DNA of 64,000 bases, taken from assembly GCF_012847335.1 (NCBI RefSeq), contig NZ_JABBDX010000003.1:186001-250000 (forward strand), read 5' to 3'. The DNA comes from Psychrobacter sp. MF31. GTDB lineage: Bacteria > Pseudomonadota > Gammaproteobacteria > Pseudomonadales > Moraxellaceae. Within the stretch, counting starts at the first letter, position 1; every line of letters begins with the position of its first letter. A program made the translations under genes and the position numbers. Below, piece by piece: positions 37,507 to 47,029 of the stretch. Under the pieces are notes generated by a model that made no database searches, was not told the DNA's origin, and saw only the letters and a program-made list of their open reading frames with translations.

Positions 37507-39105
37507 ATGAATAAACCATTAAATTCAACCTCAGCTGCCACCTTGGCGGCTGATTTTTCATCGAAGTTTTGTTGGTCGTTTGGCAATTTAACGACAGCGG
37601 CACTGGTGACTCAGCTGCAAAAGTTTTTAAGCGCTCAAGATAGCCGCTTACCTTGGCAGATGCTTTGGCTGAATAATGATGGCGCGCCAGTGATTGGAAT
37701 ATTGCCAAAAGTGAGCTGGTCGCTATATTTTTCTAGCCAAAAAACTGGTGACGGCAAAGCACTTTATTATCTTAATACGATTTGCCGTGATAATTCGCCA
37801 ACGCCTCAAACCTCACAAATAACTTATGAGGCTTGGCAGCAATTACTAATTGATTACGCGGATAAATTTAAACAACCAAATCAAGCTTATGAAATCAATA
37901 ATAACTTAAAGTATCATCACGGCTTGATGGGATTTATTGGTTATGATATTGCCGCAAATGAACTTAGCCCAACTGCGCCTATTCAACAAGCCAAAAATCA
38001 ACCTTGCGCGTTTTTAGGTCATTACGATATTTATCTTAAACCTTTGCAAAAAAATGATGAAAAGCTTTGGCAGTTAGTTATCCATCAGCCCAAATCTGAA
38101 TGGTCAAAAGATTTTAATATTACCAAACTGATTGGCTATCTAAATGCTTTTAATGAGAAAATAGCATCAAATTTAACGACCACAAATCAACCGTTACCGC
38201 TAAATTTACAAGCAGCTTGGCAAATTGCCGATTATCAAATGGCGTTTAAACAAACGCAAGATTATTTGTTAAATGGCGATTGCTACCAAATCAATCTCAC
38301 CCAAGCTTGGCAAAGTAAGCCGCTTTTTGAGTCTACGCCGTTGATTGATTATCTGCCGATGCTGGACGCTAAAACCCAAGCGCCTTTTGCCGGCTATTTA
38401 GCCCTGCCCTATTTTCAAAATGGTTCTTTAGAAAATCAGTATAAAAATAATTTGGGATTTGAGTTATTAAGCTGTTCCCCTGAATTGTTTTTTACCTTTA
38501 ATCGAAATAATCATCACTTAACCATTACTACCAAACCCATTAAAGGCACTCAGCCACGCGGTCGGAATGCCGTTCAGGATGAGCAATTAAAGGCAAAGCT
38601 TCAAGACAGCGAAAAAGACCGCAGCGAAAATGTGATGATTGTCGATTTGCTGCGCAATGATTTGGGAAAATACGCGCAAATTGGCAGCGTAAAAGTGCCC
38701 AAACTGTTTGCCATTGAAAGCTTTAGCAACGTTCATCATCTGGTCAGCACCATCACCGCCACTTTAAAGTCGGACGTTCATCCGTTGAGCGTTTTGTTTG
38801 GCAGTTTGCCTGCAGGGTCAATCACCGGAACGCCCAAAAAACGCGCCGTTGAAATTATCTCAAGCCTTGAAAGTGAGGCTCGCGGGGCATATTGCGGAAC
38901 GATGGGATTTATGAACTTTGATGGCAGCGGTCAATGGAACGTGTTGATTCGAACCTTACAAGCAAGCGTTAATAACGACGGTCAAAAACAAATCAGCGTT
39001 TGGGCAGGCGGTGGCATTACTGTGGCGTCAAATTGTGACGATGAATACCAAGAATGTTTGGACAAAGTTGGCAATGTACTTGCTGTGCTTAGCCAGTCAA
39101 ACTAG
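37507..39105 (+). CDS. pabB: Aminodeoxychorismate synthase component I
   Basis: Converts chorismate with ammonia to 4-amino-4-deoxychorismate for folate synthesis. About 532 residues from the ATG at 37507; an in-frame TTG at 37462 overlaps fabB and has no ribosome binding site. Chorismate-binding signatures are TKPIKGTQPRGRN, where the Lys in PIKGT is diagnostic for PabB versus Ala in anthranilate synthase, together with SENVMIVDLLRND, GSITGTPKKRAVEI and YCGTMGF. The first ~230 residues are the more variable tryptophan-binding-like half. It probably shares a transcript with fabB. The glutaminase partner pabA is not in this window. Confidence 0.93.
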   Translation: MNKPLNSTSAATLAADFSSKFCWSFGNLTTAALVTQLQKFLSAQDSRLPWQMLWLNNDGAPVIGILPKVSWSLYFSSQKTGDGKALYYLNTICRDNSPTPQTSQITYEAWQQLLIDYADKFKQPNQAYEINNNLKYHHGLMGFIGYDIAANELSPTAPIQQAKNQPCAFLGHYDIYLKPLQKNDEKLWQLVIHQPKSEWSKDFNITKLIGYLNAFNEKIASNLTTTNQPLPLNLQAAWQIADYQMAFKQTQDYLLNGDCYQINLTQAWQSKPLFESTPLIDYLPMLDAKTQAPFAGYLALPYFQNGSLENQYKNNLGFELLSCSPELFFTFNRNNHHLTITTKPIKGTQPRGRNAVQDEQLKAKLQDSEKDRSENVMIVDLLRNDLGKYAQIGSVKVPKLFAIESFSNVHHLVSTITATLKSDVHPLSVLFGSLPAGSITGTPKKRAVEIISSLESEARGAYCGTMGFMNFDGSGQWNVLIRTLQASVNNDGQKQISVWAGGGITVASNCDDEYQECLDKVGNVLAVLSQSN

Positions 39106-39149
39106 TCTGCCAAGATAGTTTAAAGCGATGCCGTTTAAAATAATACTTT

Positions 39150-39187
39150 TATAAAAAAAGCTTACCGTCACAGTAAGCTTTTTTATT
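39150..39187. terminator. Bidirectional terminator between pabB and hisC
   Basis: AAAAAAAGCTTAC pairs with GTAAGCTTTTTT around a 6-7 base loop. It lies between convergent genes and can serve both. Confidence 0.9.
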
Positions 39188-39200
39188 ATCATTTGTAAAA

Positions 39201-40298
39201 TTAAACCAATTCAGTTAACGCCTCAACCAATCGCTGATTTTGCTCGGCAGTTCCCACGGTAATTCGTAAATAATCCTCAATTCGCGGCTGCTTAAAATGG
39301 CGAACGATGATGCCTTGATCGCGAAGCCTTGAAGCCACCTCTAGGGCTGACATCTTATTTGGTTTGGCAAACACAAAGTTTGCTTGCGACGGTAAAACTT
39401 CAAAGCCAAGCGAAGTTAAATTACGCGTTAACGCTTCGCGAAGCTCAATCACTTGGCTGCAAATATTCTCAAAATAATCACGATCAAGAACGCTTGCCGT
39501 TGCCCCAGCTTGCGCTAGTTTATCGAGCGGATAGCTATTAAAGCTGTTTTTCATTCGGGTGAGCGCTTCAATTAACGACGGATTACCAAACGCCATACCA
39601 ACGCGAAGTCCTGCAAGCGATCGCGATTTTGAAAACGTTTGCGTGACTAAAATATTATCAAATTCGTTAATCAAGCTGACCGCTGATACCGCATGATCGC
39701 CATCTTGAGCAAAATCGATATAAGCTTCATCAATGACAATGACGCTATTCGGGTGCTGACGGGCAAGCTTTTGGATTGCTGATAATGGCATGAGCATTCC
39801 GGTTGGGGCGTTCGGATTGGCAATAATAATACCGCCGCAAGGCTGCTGATAGTCGTCAGGATTGATGCTAAAGTCATCGCTTAACGCAATTTGCTGCAAC
39901 TCCACGCCAAATGTTTGCGCATAAACCGGATAAAAGCTATAGCTGATATCAGGAGCTAATAGTGGCAACTCCTTTAAAAAGAAGCTGGCAAATACCAATG
40001 CTAATACTTCATCAGAGCCATTTCCCACAAAGACTTGGTTGCGGTTTAAATGATAAAAGTCAGCCAACGCTTGACGAAGCTCGTCCGATTCCGGTGCCGG
40101 ATACAGCTTTAACAAATCGGCTTGGTGGTTAATCACCGAGCTAATCGCCTCGCTCACCTTTGGTGAAGGCGGAAATGGATTTTCATTAGTATTGAGTTTG
40201 CACAAATTGTCGTGTTTTGGCTGCTCACCGGGGATATAAGGCGACAGCGTTTGCGCTTTTTTTGACCAAAGTCTCGTATCAATGCCGGAAGTGTTCAT
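39201..40298 (-). CDS. hisC: Histidinol-phosphate aminotransferase
   Basis: PLP-dependent class I/II aminotransferase that makes histidinol phosphate from imidazole acetol phosphate. 365 residues. The PLP lysine lies in TQTFSKSRSLAGLRVG, and upstream PLP contacts appear in GNGSDEVLALVF, ANPNAPTGM and VIDEAYIDF. It is the last gene of hisG-hisD-hisC, 36 bases after hisD. Its ATG has a good AGGACACC site. Confidence 0.96.
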   Translation of the reverse strand: MNTSGIDTRLWSKKAQTLSPYIPGEQPKHDNLCKLNTNENPFPPSPKVSEAISSVINHQADLLKLYPAPESDELRQALADFYHLNRNQVFVGNGSDEVLALVFASFFLKELPLLAPDISYSFYPVYAQTFGVELQQIALSDDFSINPDDYQQPCGGIIIANPNAPTGMLMPLSAIQKLARQHPNSVIVIDEAYIDFAQDGDHAVSAVSLINEFDNILVTQTFSKSRSLAGLRVGMAFGNPSLIEALTRMKNSFNSYPLDKLAQAGATASVLDRDYFENICSQVIELREALTRNLTSLGFEVLPSQANFVFAKPNKMSALEVASRLRDQGIIVRHFKQPRIEDYLRITVGTAEQNQRLVEALTELV

Positions 40299-40334
40299 GA
40301 GGTGTCCTAATAAAAGCCCAAGTTTGGCGTCTTT

Positions 40335-41633
40335 TTAATCTTGATAGCGGTAGCGCGCTGATCTGGCGTGAGCGTCCAAGTCTTCATTTTGGGCTAAAAC
40401 ATCCGCTGTTTTTGCTAACGGTTTGCAGCCGGATTGACTGCAATAAATCAGCGAGGATTTTTTCTGAAAATCATAAACGCCAAGCGGTGAAGAAAAGCGC
40501 GCTGTTCCTGAGGTTGGCAACACGTGATTAGGTCCTGCGCAGTAATCACCAATAGCTTCAGGGGTGTGCCGTCCCATAAAAATCGCGCCAGCGTGACGAA
40601 TATCATCAATCAGGCTATTTGGGTCATCAACGGACAATTCTAAATGCTCAGGGGCAACTTGGTTAATCACGCGAAGTCCCTCAGCGCGATCTTTAACTAA
40701 AATAAGTGCACCCCGATTTTGCAACGCATCACGGGCGATGTCTGACTTTGGCAACTCGTTTAATGCTTTTTCAATTTCGATTTCAACGTTTTTTAATTGC
40801 TCGGCGCTTGTGGTCACAAAAATGGCTTGCGCCACGCGGTCATGCTCAGCTTGGGAAAGTAAATCCATCGCCAGCCAGTCGGCGCGATCTGCTGGTTCAC
40901 CTTCAGCGTAAACCAAAACTTCTGAAGGTCCTGCAATCATATCGATGCCCACTTGACCAAAAACGGCGCGTTTGGCAGCCGCAACAAATTTGTTGCCAGG
41001 ACCAGTGATTTTATCCACTTGCGGGATGGTTTTGGTGCCGTAAGCTAAGGCAGCAACGGCTTGAGCGCCGCCAATGGTGATAACGCGATCAACGCCTGAT
41101 AAGTGAGCGGCAGCTAAAACGAGTGGATTTAACACGCCTTTTGGGGCAGGAACGACCATGATAATTTCTTTGACGCCTGCGACCTTTGCTGGAATCGCGT
41201 TCATGAGCACGGACGATGGATAAGATGCCAAGCCGCCCGGAACATAAATACCAACCCGATCAAGCGGGGTGACTTTTTGACCTAAGATATTGCCAAGATC
41301 ATCTTCATATTGCCAAGACGACTGAGCTTGACGTTCGTGAAACTGCTTAACGCGATCGGCAGCGGTGGTTAATGCCGATTTTACCTCGCTATCTAAACCA
41401 TCAAACGCCGCTTTAAGCTTGTCTTTTGCAATGTCCAAATCACTGATGGTTTTAGCAGGATGCTCATCAAATTTTTGCGTCAACTCAAGCACTTTGTCAT
41501 CGCCATGATGGCGAACTTGCGCAATGATATCGTCAACGACACTTAATAGTTCGGCGTCATTGACCGTCTCAAAAGCAAGCAGCTGGCTTAATTGCTGCTC
41601 AAAATCGGCATCTTGGGAGTTGAGCTTACGCAT
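40335..41633 (-). CDS. hisD: Histidinol dehydrogenase
   Basis: Zinc- and NAD-dependent enzyme that catalyses the last two steps of histidine synthesis. 432 residues. Recognisable stretches are GIYVPGGLASYPSSVLMNA, VDKITGPGNKFVAAAKR, DMIAGPSEVLV and GPNHVLPTSGTARFSSPLG. It follows hisG by 126 bases. The ATG has CAAAGGATGATTC upstream. Confidence 0.98.
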   Translation of the reverse strand: MRKLNSQDADFEQQLSQLLAFETVNDAELLSVVDDIIAQVRHHGDDKVLELTQKFDEHPAKTISDLDIAKDKLKAAFDGLDSEVKSALTTAADRVKQFHERQAQSSWQYEDDLGNILGQKVTPLDRVGIYVPGGLASYPSSVLMNAIPAKVAGVKEIIMVVPAPKGVLNPLVLAAAHLSGVDRVITIGGAQAVAALAYGTKTIPQVDKITGPGNKFVAAAKRAVFGQVGIDMIAGPSEVLVYAEGEPADRADWLAMDLLSQAEHDRVAQAIFVTTSAEQLKNVEIEIEKALNELPKSDIARDALQNRGALILVKDRAEGLRVINQVAPEHLELSVDDPNSLIDDIRHAGAIFMGRHTPEAIGDYCAGPNHVLPTSGTARFSSPLGVYDFQKKSSLIYCSQSGCKPLAKTADVLAQNEDLDAHARSARYRYQD

Positions 41634-41759
41634 GAATCATCCTTTGTTATAAACAGTTCAAGGAGGTAAAAAAGTCACGTTGATTGAGTTTAGCACAACT
41701 AAAAAACTTTACTGCTACGCTTAGCATTCATTTTTTAAAATGAAGTTTTTTAAATTTCT

Positions 41760-42473
41760 TCAATTTTTTATAGCGTTATCGGCAATACTGACTTTAAAGC
41801 TGTCTAAAATCGGCTCAAGTAAGGCAAATTTGCGCTTAAAGCTGACCTGATTGACAATGAGCCTTGAGGAGATGTCGCAAATGTGCTCAAGCGGCTCCAA
41901 GCCATTGGCGCGCAAAGTATTTCCGGTATCTACCACATCGACGATCAAATCACCAAGACCGACGAGTGGCGCAAGCTCCATTGAGCCATAAAGCTTAATG
42001 ATATCGACCTGCTGAGCTTGACTGGCAAAATAAGCTCGGGCAACGTTGACGTATTTAGTAGCAACGCGAAGTCGGCGCTTGGGCAAAACGGCGTCTTTGA
42101 TTCCTGCGGTCATCAATTTGCACTGGGCAATTTGCAAATCAAGCAATTCGTAAACATGGCTTGCCCCATGCTCAAGCAAGACATCTTTTCCGGCAACGCC
42201 AAAATCCGCCGCGCCGTGCTCAACGTAAGTCGGAACATCACTTGCCCGCAAGATAAGCACGCGAACGTTTGGGTTGGTTGTTGGAAAAATGAGCTTTCGC
42301 GAGGCTGCGGGGTCTTCTAACAGCTCAATTCCCGCAGCTTTTAATAACGGCATGGTTTCATCTAAAATGCGACCTTTAGACAGCGCGAGCGTTAAACCGT
42401 CAAATTGCGAATCGGCGGCGTTATCGACAGGGGCAGGTTGCAGCGTTGGCGTCTGGGTCATCATAAAATCCAT
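41760..42473 (-). CDS. hisG: ATP phosphoribosyltransferase, short form (HisG-S)
   Basis: First enzyme of histidine synthesis, joining ATP and PRPP. 237 residues: the catalytic core [18 protein letters not shown] through [19 protein letters not shown] is present but the C-terminal regulatory ACT-like domain of long-form HisG (~300 residues) is absent. Short-form enzymes need the HisZ regulatory subunit for full activity and histidine feedback; the Psychrobacter HisG-S/HisZ complex is a known example. hisZ is not in this window. An extra N-terminal stretch of ~25 residues precedes the core; the ATG at 42461 would remove four of them. It lies 78 bases after murA. Confidence 0.95.
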   Translation of the reverse strand: MDFMMTQTPTLQPAPVDNAADSQFDGLTLALSKGRILDETMPLLKAAGIELLEDPAASRKLIFPTTNPNVRVLILRASDVPTYVEHGAADFGVAGKDVLLEHGASHVYELLDLQIAQCKLMTAGIKDAVLPKRRLRVATKYVNVARAYFASQAQQVDIIKLYGSMELAPLVGLGDLIVDVVDTGNTLRANGLEPLEHICDISSRLIVNQVSFKRKFALLEPILDSFKVSIADNAIKN

Positions 42474-42550
42474 GTCACGGGGTGGTTCGTGAAAAAGTTA
42501 GCAAAAAAATAAGCATTCAGCCAAGCAGTTAACTCTTGGCTGATGGGTGG

Positions 42551-43822
42551 TTAAACGTCTTTTGAATTGATGCGCTCAATGGTCACCCCAAGCGCTCGCA
42601 GTTTGTTTTCAACGTCTTCATAACCGCGATCGATATGATAAATGCGATCAATCAGGCTTTCGCCTTCCGCTGCGGCGGCTGCCATGACAAGCGACATTGA
42701 AGCGCGCAAATCCGTTGCCATCACAGGCGCTGCGGTAAATTGCTCAATACCGGTGACTACTGCGGTATGACCATCAATCTTAATATCCGCGCCCAAACGC
42801 TTTAGCTCTGGCACGTGCATATAGCGATTTTCAAAGATATTTTCGATGATGGTGCTCGTACCATCTGCCAAGCAGCAAACCGCCATCAACTGAGCTTGCA
42901 TGTCCGTTGGAAATCCTGGATGCGGCTGAGTTCGGATATCGACAGGTTTTGGTCGAGCGGTCATTTGCGCGCGAATCCAATCATCGCCAGTAGTAATGGT
43001 GGCGCCCATCGCTTCAAATTTTTCAAGAACAGGAATTAAGAGTTCCGCTTTAGTATTTTTGGTCAGAACATCGCCGCGCGTCATTAAAGCGCCTGCCAAA
43101 TAAGAACCGGTTTCGATACGATCAGGAACGACAGAATACTCACAGCCGTAAAGCTCATCAACGCCTTCGATGGTCATGGTTGCTGTGCCAATTCCGCTAA
43201 TGCGCGCGCCCATTTTAACGAGCATATTTGCCAAATCAACCACTTCAGGCTCTAAAGCACAGTTACCAAGAACGGTCGTGCCTTTTGCCAGTGCTGCCGC
43301 CATAATCACGTTTTCGGTACCGCCAACGGTGACCATATCAAACGAAAAATTGCAACCAATCAATTTGCCGCCTTTTGGCGCTTGCGCTTTTACGTAGCCA
43401 TTTTCAACCACAATGGTCGCGCCCATGGCTTCAAACGCTTTTAAATGCTGATCGACGGGTCGCGAACCAATTGCGCAGCCGCCTGGTAAGGACACTTCAG
43501 CTTCGCCAAATCGGGCAAGCAAGGGTCCTAGCACCAAAATAGAGGCGCGCATGGTTTTGACCAAATCATAAGGCGCGTAAAAGCTGTTTATATTCTTGGT
43601 GTCACAAGTGACCACTGAACCATCTTTTTGAATGTCAATGCCCATGCCAGCGATAAGCTTAACCAGCGTTTGAACATCTTGCAAAGACGGCACATTTTGT
43701 AGCGTAATGGGCGTTTTGGCAAGAATCATCGCAGCAAGCAATGGCAACGCGGCATTTTTCGCCCCTGAAATGGTAACTTCCCCAGCAATGCGGCTGCTAC
43801 CGGTGATTAAAAATTGATCCAT
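42551..43822 (-). CDS. murA: UDP-N-acetylglucosamine 1-carboxyvinyltransferase
   Basis: First committed step of peptidoglycan synthesis: transfers enolpyruvate from PEP to UDP-GlcNAc. 423 residues from the conserved start [16 protein letters not shown] at 43822; a TTG at 43834 is in frame but less likely. The catalytic Cys lies in [15 protein letters not shown], so the enzyme should be fosfomycin-sensitive. Further signatures are [12 protein letters not shown] and [12 protein letters not shown]. It follows ibaG and precedes hisG, as in Pseudomonas. Confidence 0.98.
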   Translation of the reverse strand: MDQFLITGSSRIAGEVTISGAKNAALPLLAAMILAKTPITLQNVPSLQDVQTLVKLIAGMGIDIQKDGSVVTCDTKNINSFYAPYDLVKTMRASILVLGPLLARFGEAEVSLPGGCAIGSRPVDQHLKAFEAMGATIVVENGYVKAQAPKGGKLIGCNFSFDMVTVGGTENVIMAAALAKGTTVLGNCALEPEVVDLANMLVKMGARISGIGTATMTIEGVDELYGCEYSVVPDRIETGSYLAGALMTRGDVLTKNTKAELLIPVLEKFEAMGATITTGDDWIRAQMTARPKPVDIRTQPHPGFPTDMQAQLMAVCCLADGTSTIIENIFENRYMHVPELKRLGADIKIDGHTAVVTGIEQFTAAPVMATDLRASMSLVMAAAAAEGESLIDRIYHIDRGYEDVENKLRALGVTIERINSKDV

Positions 43823-43901
43823 AAAGTGTGACAACCTAGCTTAAAAATTGGGCGAAAAAAAGGGCGGAAAATATCCCCGAACAACCATAAAAAATCACAG
43901 C

Positions 43902-44147
43902 TTAGCGCGGCTTTTGAGTTTCCCACTCCGCAGGCGTTAACGCTTGAATATTAAGCGCATGAATATCACCGCTGGCGATTTTGTCATTGACCAGCGCATA
44001 AATTACTTGTTGGCGGGCGACTAAGCGCTTACCTTCAAAGCTTGCATCGACCACGCGAACGTCAAACTTATTGCCTTGGTTGGCAGCTTGAATAAAAGCG
44101 TCTGGAAAATGCTGCTGCAAAAACGCAATCAAATCATCAGCGTTCAT
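43902..44147 (-). CDS. ibaG: BolA-family protein (IbaG-type)
   Basis: 81 residues with the BolA fold pattern: VVDASFEGKRLVARQQVIYALV contains the conserved helix-turn region, with a conserved His in IHALNIQALTP. IbaG-type BolA proteins bind [2Fe-2S] clusters with monothiol glutaredoxins and are often encoded directly upstream of murA, as here (79 bases). The name rests on that context and its short length. Confidence 0.85.
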   Translation of the reverse strand: MNADDLIAFLQQHFPDAFIQAANQGNKFDVRVVDASFEGKRLVARQQVIYALVNDKIASGDIHALNIQALTPAEWETQKPR

Positions 44148-44290
44148 AAATTATCCTATCAAAAATAAGGGCTGAGCCGAACCTTAGCCATAAACTGAAG
44201 CAAGGCGTGACGGCTTGGCATAAAATAGCGCCATTATAGCAAGATTGATGCCTTTTCAGTAGGTCAATCTTGCTCATAACTTGGCAATTT

Positions 44291-45310
44291 TTACAACGTT
44301 GCTGCCAAATAATCAAGAACTTGAGCGCGAACGTTATTGAGCCATTGAAGCGGCGTTGCCATCGCACCGATGCTCGTGGCATGACTTGCGCCTTTGATTT
44401 CGCCTGTTATCACCTGAGCGCCATGAGCTTTGAGCGCTTCGGTCATAATTAGGGTATTTGAATCGTGAACCACGGTATCTTTTTCAGCGGTTAATAATAA
44501 ATACGCGGGCTGATCCCCTTTAATCAAATGATTGGGCATAATTTTATTGGGATCAGCGTCCTTAGGAAACGCATCGCTACTGCCATAACGACGAAAATCG
44601 TAACTGTAAGGTCCTGCAATGCCAATGACCGCTTTGATGTCGCTAGGTTTCATGCCAAATGGCGCTAAAAAATCAGCGTTAGACACCGCGGCCATCATAT
44701 TAAACGCGCCCGCTGAGTGCCCCATCACCGCCATTTTGTTAGGATTGGCAAAAAAGCTTGGGGCGTTATGATAGCTCCAAGCAATGGCTTTTGCCGTATC
44801 GTTCACATAATCAGGATAAACGTGCTCAGGCGCTTTTCTATAATTGATGACCGCCGTGACATAACCGGCTTTGGCAAGGCTTTGACCCACAAACGCATAA
44901 TCGTCTTTACTGCCATTTTTCCAAGAGCCACCGTGAACAAAGATCACCAAAGGGTACGTGGTGGTTATTGCCGATTGGTGGTTGAGCTGATCGGTCAATG
45001 GTTTTGGAAAATATAAGTCCAAATCTTGCAGCGGCTCATCCCCATACAGGATGTCCTTTTGAACGCTAACGCCGCCTGACGAGCTGATGCGATTGACTGC
45101 ATTTAGCGCCGAAAACGCTTTGGCTTCTTGCGTAACCCATGTCGTCATGCCAACCAACACTGCCATGGCAATTCCAAATCGCGCCGCCTTACTTAGGGCT
45201 GATCCTTGTTGCGGAAGCGTTTGTTTTAGCTCAGAAATCAGGTCACGATCTGAATACTCTGCCCAAGTGGTGATATTCCGCTCAGCGCTGCTAATTTTTG
45301 TCTTTTCCAT
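44291..45310 (-). CDS. Alpha/beta hydrolase (BD-FAE/esterase type), membrane-anchored
   Basis: About 339 residues from the ATG at 45310 (GTG at 45343 is an alternative). An N-terminal membrane segment, FGIAMAVLVGMTTWV, anchors it. The oxyanion-hole motif is VIFVHGGSWKNGSKDD, and the nucleophile elbow is MGHSAGAF. The acid is probably Asp in AEKDTVVHDS and the base His in GASHATSIG. The pattern fits esterases of the HGGxW type (kynurenine formamidase/carboxylesterase-like). The substrate cannot be read and neighbours do not help: it is flanked by ibaG and a BON lipoprotein gene, both on the same strand but with gaps over 100 bases. Confidence 0.8.
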   Translation of the reverse strand: MEKTKISSAERNITTWAEYSDRDLISELKQTLPQQGSALSKAARFGIAMAVLVGMTTWVTQEAKAFSALNAVNRISSSGGVSVQKDILYGDEPLQDLDLYFPKPLTDQLNHQSAITTTYPLVIFVHGGSWKNGSKDDYAFVGQSLAKAGYVTAVINYRKAPEHVYPDYVNDTAKAIAWSYHNAPSFFANPNKMAVMGHSAGAFNMMAAVSNADFLAPFGMKPSDIKAVIGIAGPYSYDFRRYGSSDAFPKDADPNKIMPNHLIKGDQPAYLLLTAEKDTVVHDSNTLIMTEALKAHGAQVITGEIKGASHATSIGAMATPLQWLNNVRAQVLDYLAATL

Positions 45311-45444
45311 GACGATCCGCCTTGTTATTCGCTGTTTTAGCACTCTATTGTAAAACGAGCGTCAGCAATTTCTAGGCAAATCGTGTTATGGTTTTTTAGG
45401 CAATCTTTATCGCGATAGCCGCTAAAAAAGTTATTGCTAAAAAA

Positions 45445-46230
45445 TTATTGCGCAAAATCTGCCTCATCAATGACAATCACCGGCGTTGGGCTTGAGCCTT
45501 CAGGCACTTGTTGATAGTCCGTTTGCGAATTGACCACGGGAGCCGGCGCGTTTGATAGCGCGCTTTTACTTTCAGACATAATGTCATTGTCATTGACAGG
45601 CATTCCAGAATCATCGACCAACGTGGTCATGAGTACAAGCTCGATCACCCCAGCGGTTTTGTTTGCCAAATCAATCAATTGGCTTTGCTGAGTGGGGGTT
45701 AATCGCCCCATAATGTAAACCACGCCATCATTGGTCACGACTTTGATTTGCGAGGATTTCATGGCATTACCCGCAGCAACTTTGGTCATAATTTTGGAGC
45801 TGATATAACCATCATGAACCGTGGCACTAGCGCCGCGAGCCACGCCGACTTTTAGCTCATTATAAACGCGGCGAACGTCCGGCATGGAGGCAACCACTTT
45901 GCCGATTTGGTCTTTGAGCGCCTCAGTGGGCACTTCCCCTGAAAGCAGCACTTCGCTATTAAAGCTGTCAATACTCATTCGGCTGCTTTGCTGCAAGTTT
46001 TGCTCAAGACCATAAATGTTAACTTTGGCGGTGTGCTCGATGCTGCGATCAAGCAAGCGCTGTGGGATGGTGCGCTCCGTTGCCGGAACACCATAAGTGC
46101 CTTTGGTGCTGTTGGTCAAATAATTGGTCGCACAACCGCTGGCAAGAAGGGTGCTTGCAATTAAAGCTCCCACCAGCACGCGGCGAGAATTTAAAGCGCT
46201 GTGGCGAAAAAAAGAAAGGTTCTGGGTCAT
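45445..46230 (-). CDS. BON-domain lipoprotein (DolP/YraP-like)
   Basis: About 261 residues from the ATG at 46230, chosen because GAGGT lies 5 bases upstream; an in-frame ATG at 46242 contains that site. The signal ends with the lipobox ASGC (Cys33). Two BON domains follow, roughly 60-125 and 140-210, with VLLSGEVPTEALKDQIGKV and VVYIMGRLTPTQQSQLIDLA. The C-terminus is a Pro/Ser/Asp-rich tail not typical of E. coli DolP. DolP binds anionic phospholipids at division sites and supports outer-membrane integrity. The adjacent yraN and divergent rsmI match the E. coli neighbourhood of dolP, which supports the assignment, though lpoA and diaA are absent. Confidence 0.85.
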   Translation of the reverse strand: MTQNLSFFRHSALNSRRVLVGALIASTLLASGCATNYLTNSTKGTYGVPATERTIPQRLLDRSIEHTAKVNIYGLEQNLQQSSRMSIDSFNSEVLLSGEVPTEALKDQIGKVVASMPDVRRVYNELKVGVARGASATVHDGYISSKIMTKVAAGNAMKSSQIKVVTNDGVVYIMGRLTPTQQSQLIDLANKTAGVIELVLMTTLVDDSGMPVNDNDIMSESKSALSNAPAPVVNSQTDYQQVPEGSSPTPVIVIDEADFAQ

Positions 46231-46449
46231 GGGATACCTCATGATAGCTCAGGCAAAGTCTTAAAAATAGGCGGCAATCGTGGCGCTTACTTTACTTAAT
46301 TTTTGCCAAATTGGGTTAGCATTTTGGTAACGTTAACTTGTTGGTAACTGTCTTAACCACCAACAAAGGTCAAATTAAAAAACTAATGTCGTTAAATTTC
46401 AAACTATTCAAGCTTTTCAACCCCTAATCTTAAAGCTTGGCGCTTATTT

Positions 46450-46938
46450 TTACCAAGCTTCTGCCAAAAATGCGCCGATCATCCAATCGGGCGTTAAACT
46501 TTGACCATCAAATGTCACCACATCAAATCGGCAATCGCAATCGGCAAACTTAGGATGCTGCTGTAAAAAATACTGCGCCGTTTTAATAAGCTTTTTTTGT
46601 TTAGCGAAGCTGACGCTCATGGCGGCATTACCAAAATTTGAGGCTCGGCGTTTGCGAACTTCAATAAACACTAGCGTTGCCAAGTCATCATTATCACGTT
46701 GTGCCATCATGATGAGGTCAATTTCGCCCACTTTATGTTGCTGCCAGTTTTGCGCAATCAGCGTCAAGCCATGATCTTGTAAAAACTGGCAAGCAAGGGC
46801 TTCAAATGCCGCCCCCGATTGTTGTGACGGGCTAGTAAGCATCAATGGCTTTTTTAACGTCGGCTTTTTTGACATTGGCTTTTTTGTTAGTGGCGTTGTT
46901 GATGAAAAAGGTGGTTTAGGCTGAGAAGCTTTCATCAT
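46450..46938 (-). CDS. yraN: UPF0102 family protein YraN
   Basis: 162 residues. The C-terminal ~118 residues match the UPF0102 family: GAAFEALACQFLQDHGLTLI, then VGEIDLIMMAQRD and LVFIEVRKRR, a pattern like restriction-endonuclease-fold nucleases (E, D, ExK). Its biochemical role is not established. The N-terminal ~42 residues are a Lys/Pro/Ser-rich extension absent from most members; internal ATGs at 46875 and 46842 could be the true starts. Confidence 0.85.
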   Translation of the reverse strand: MMKASQPKPPFSSTTPLTKKPMSKKPTLKKPLMLTSPSQQSGAAFEALACQFLQDHGLTLIAQNWQQHKVGEIDLIMMAQRDNDDLATLVFIEVRKRRASNFGNAAMSVSFAKQKKLIKTAQYFLQQHPKFADCDCRFDVVTFDGQSLTPDWMIGAFLAEAW

Positions 46939-47029
46939 ATTGTCCGCAAATTCTTTTTATCATAGCATATCATGGTAAACTGTTCGGATTTGAGTGCGAT
47001 TTTAATCCACGCAGCAAATGGTGAAAATT

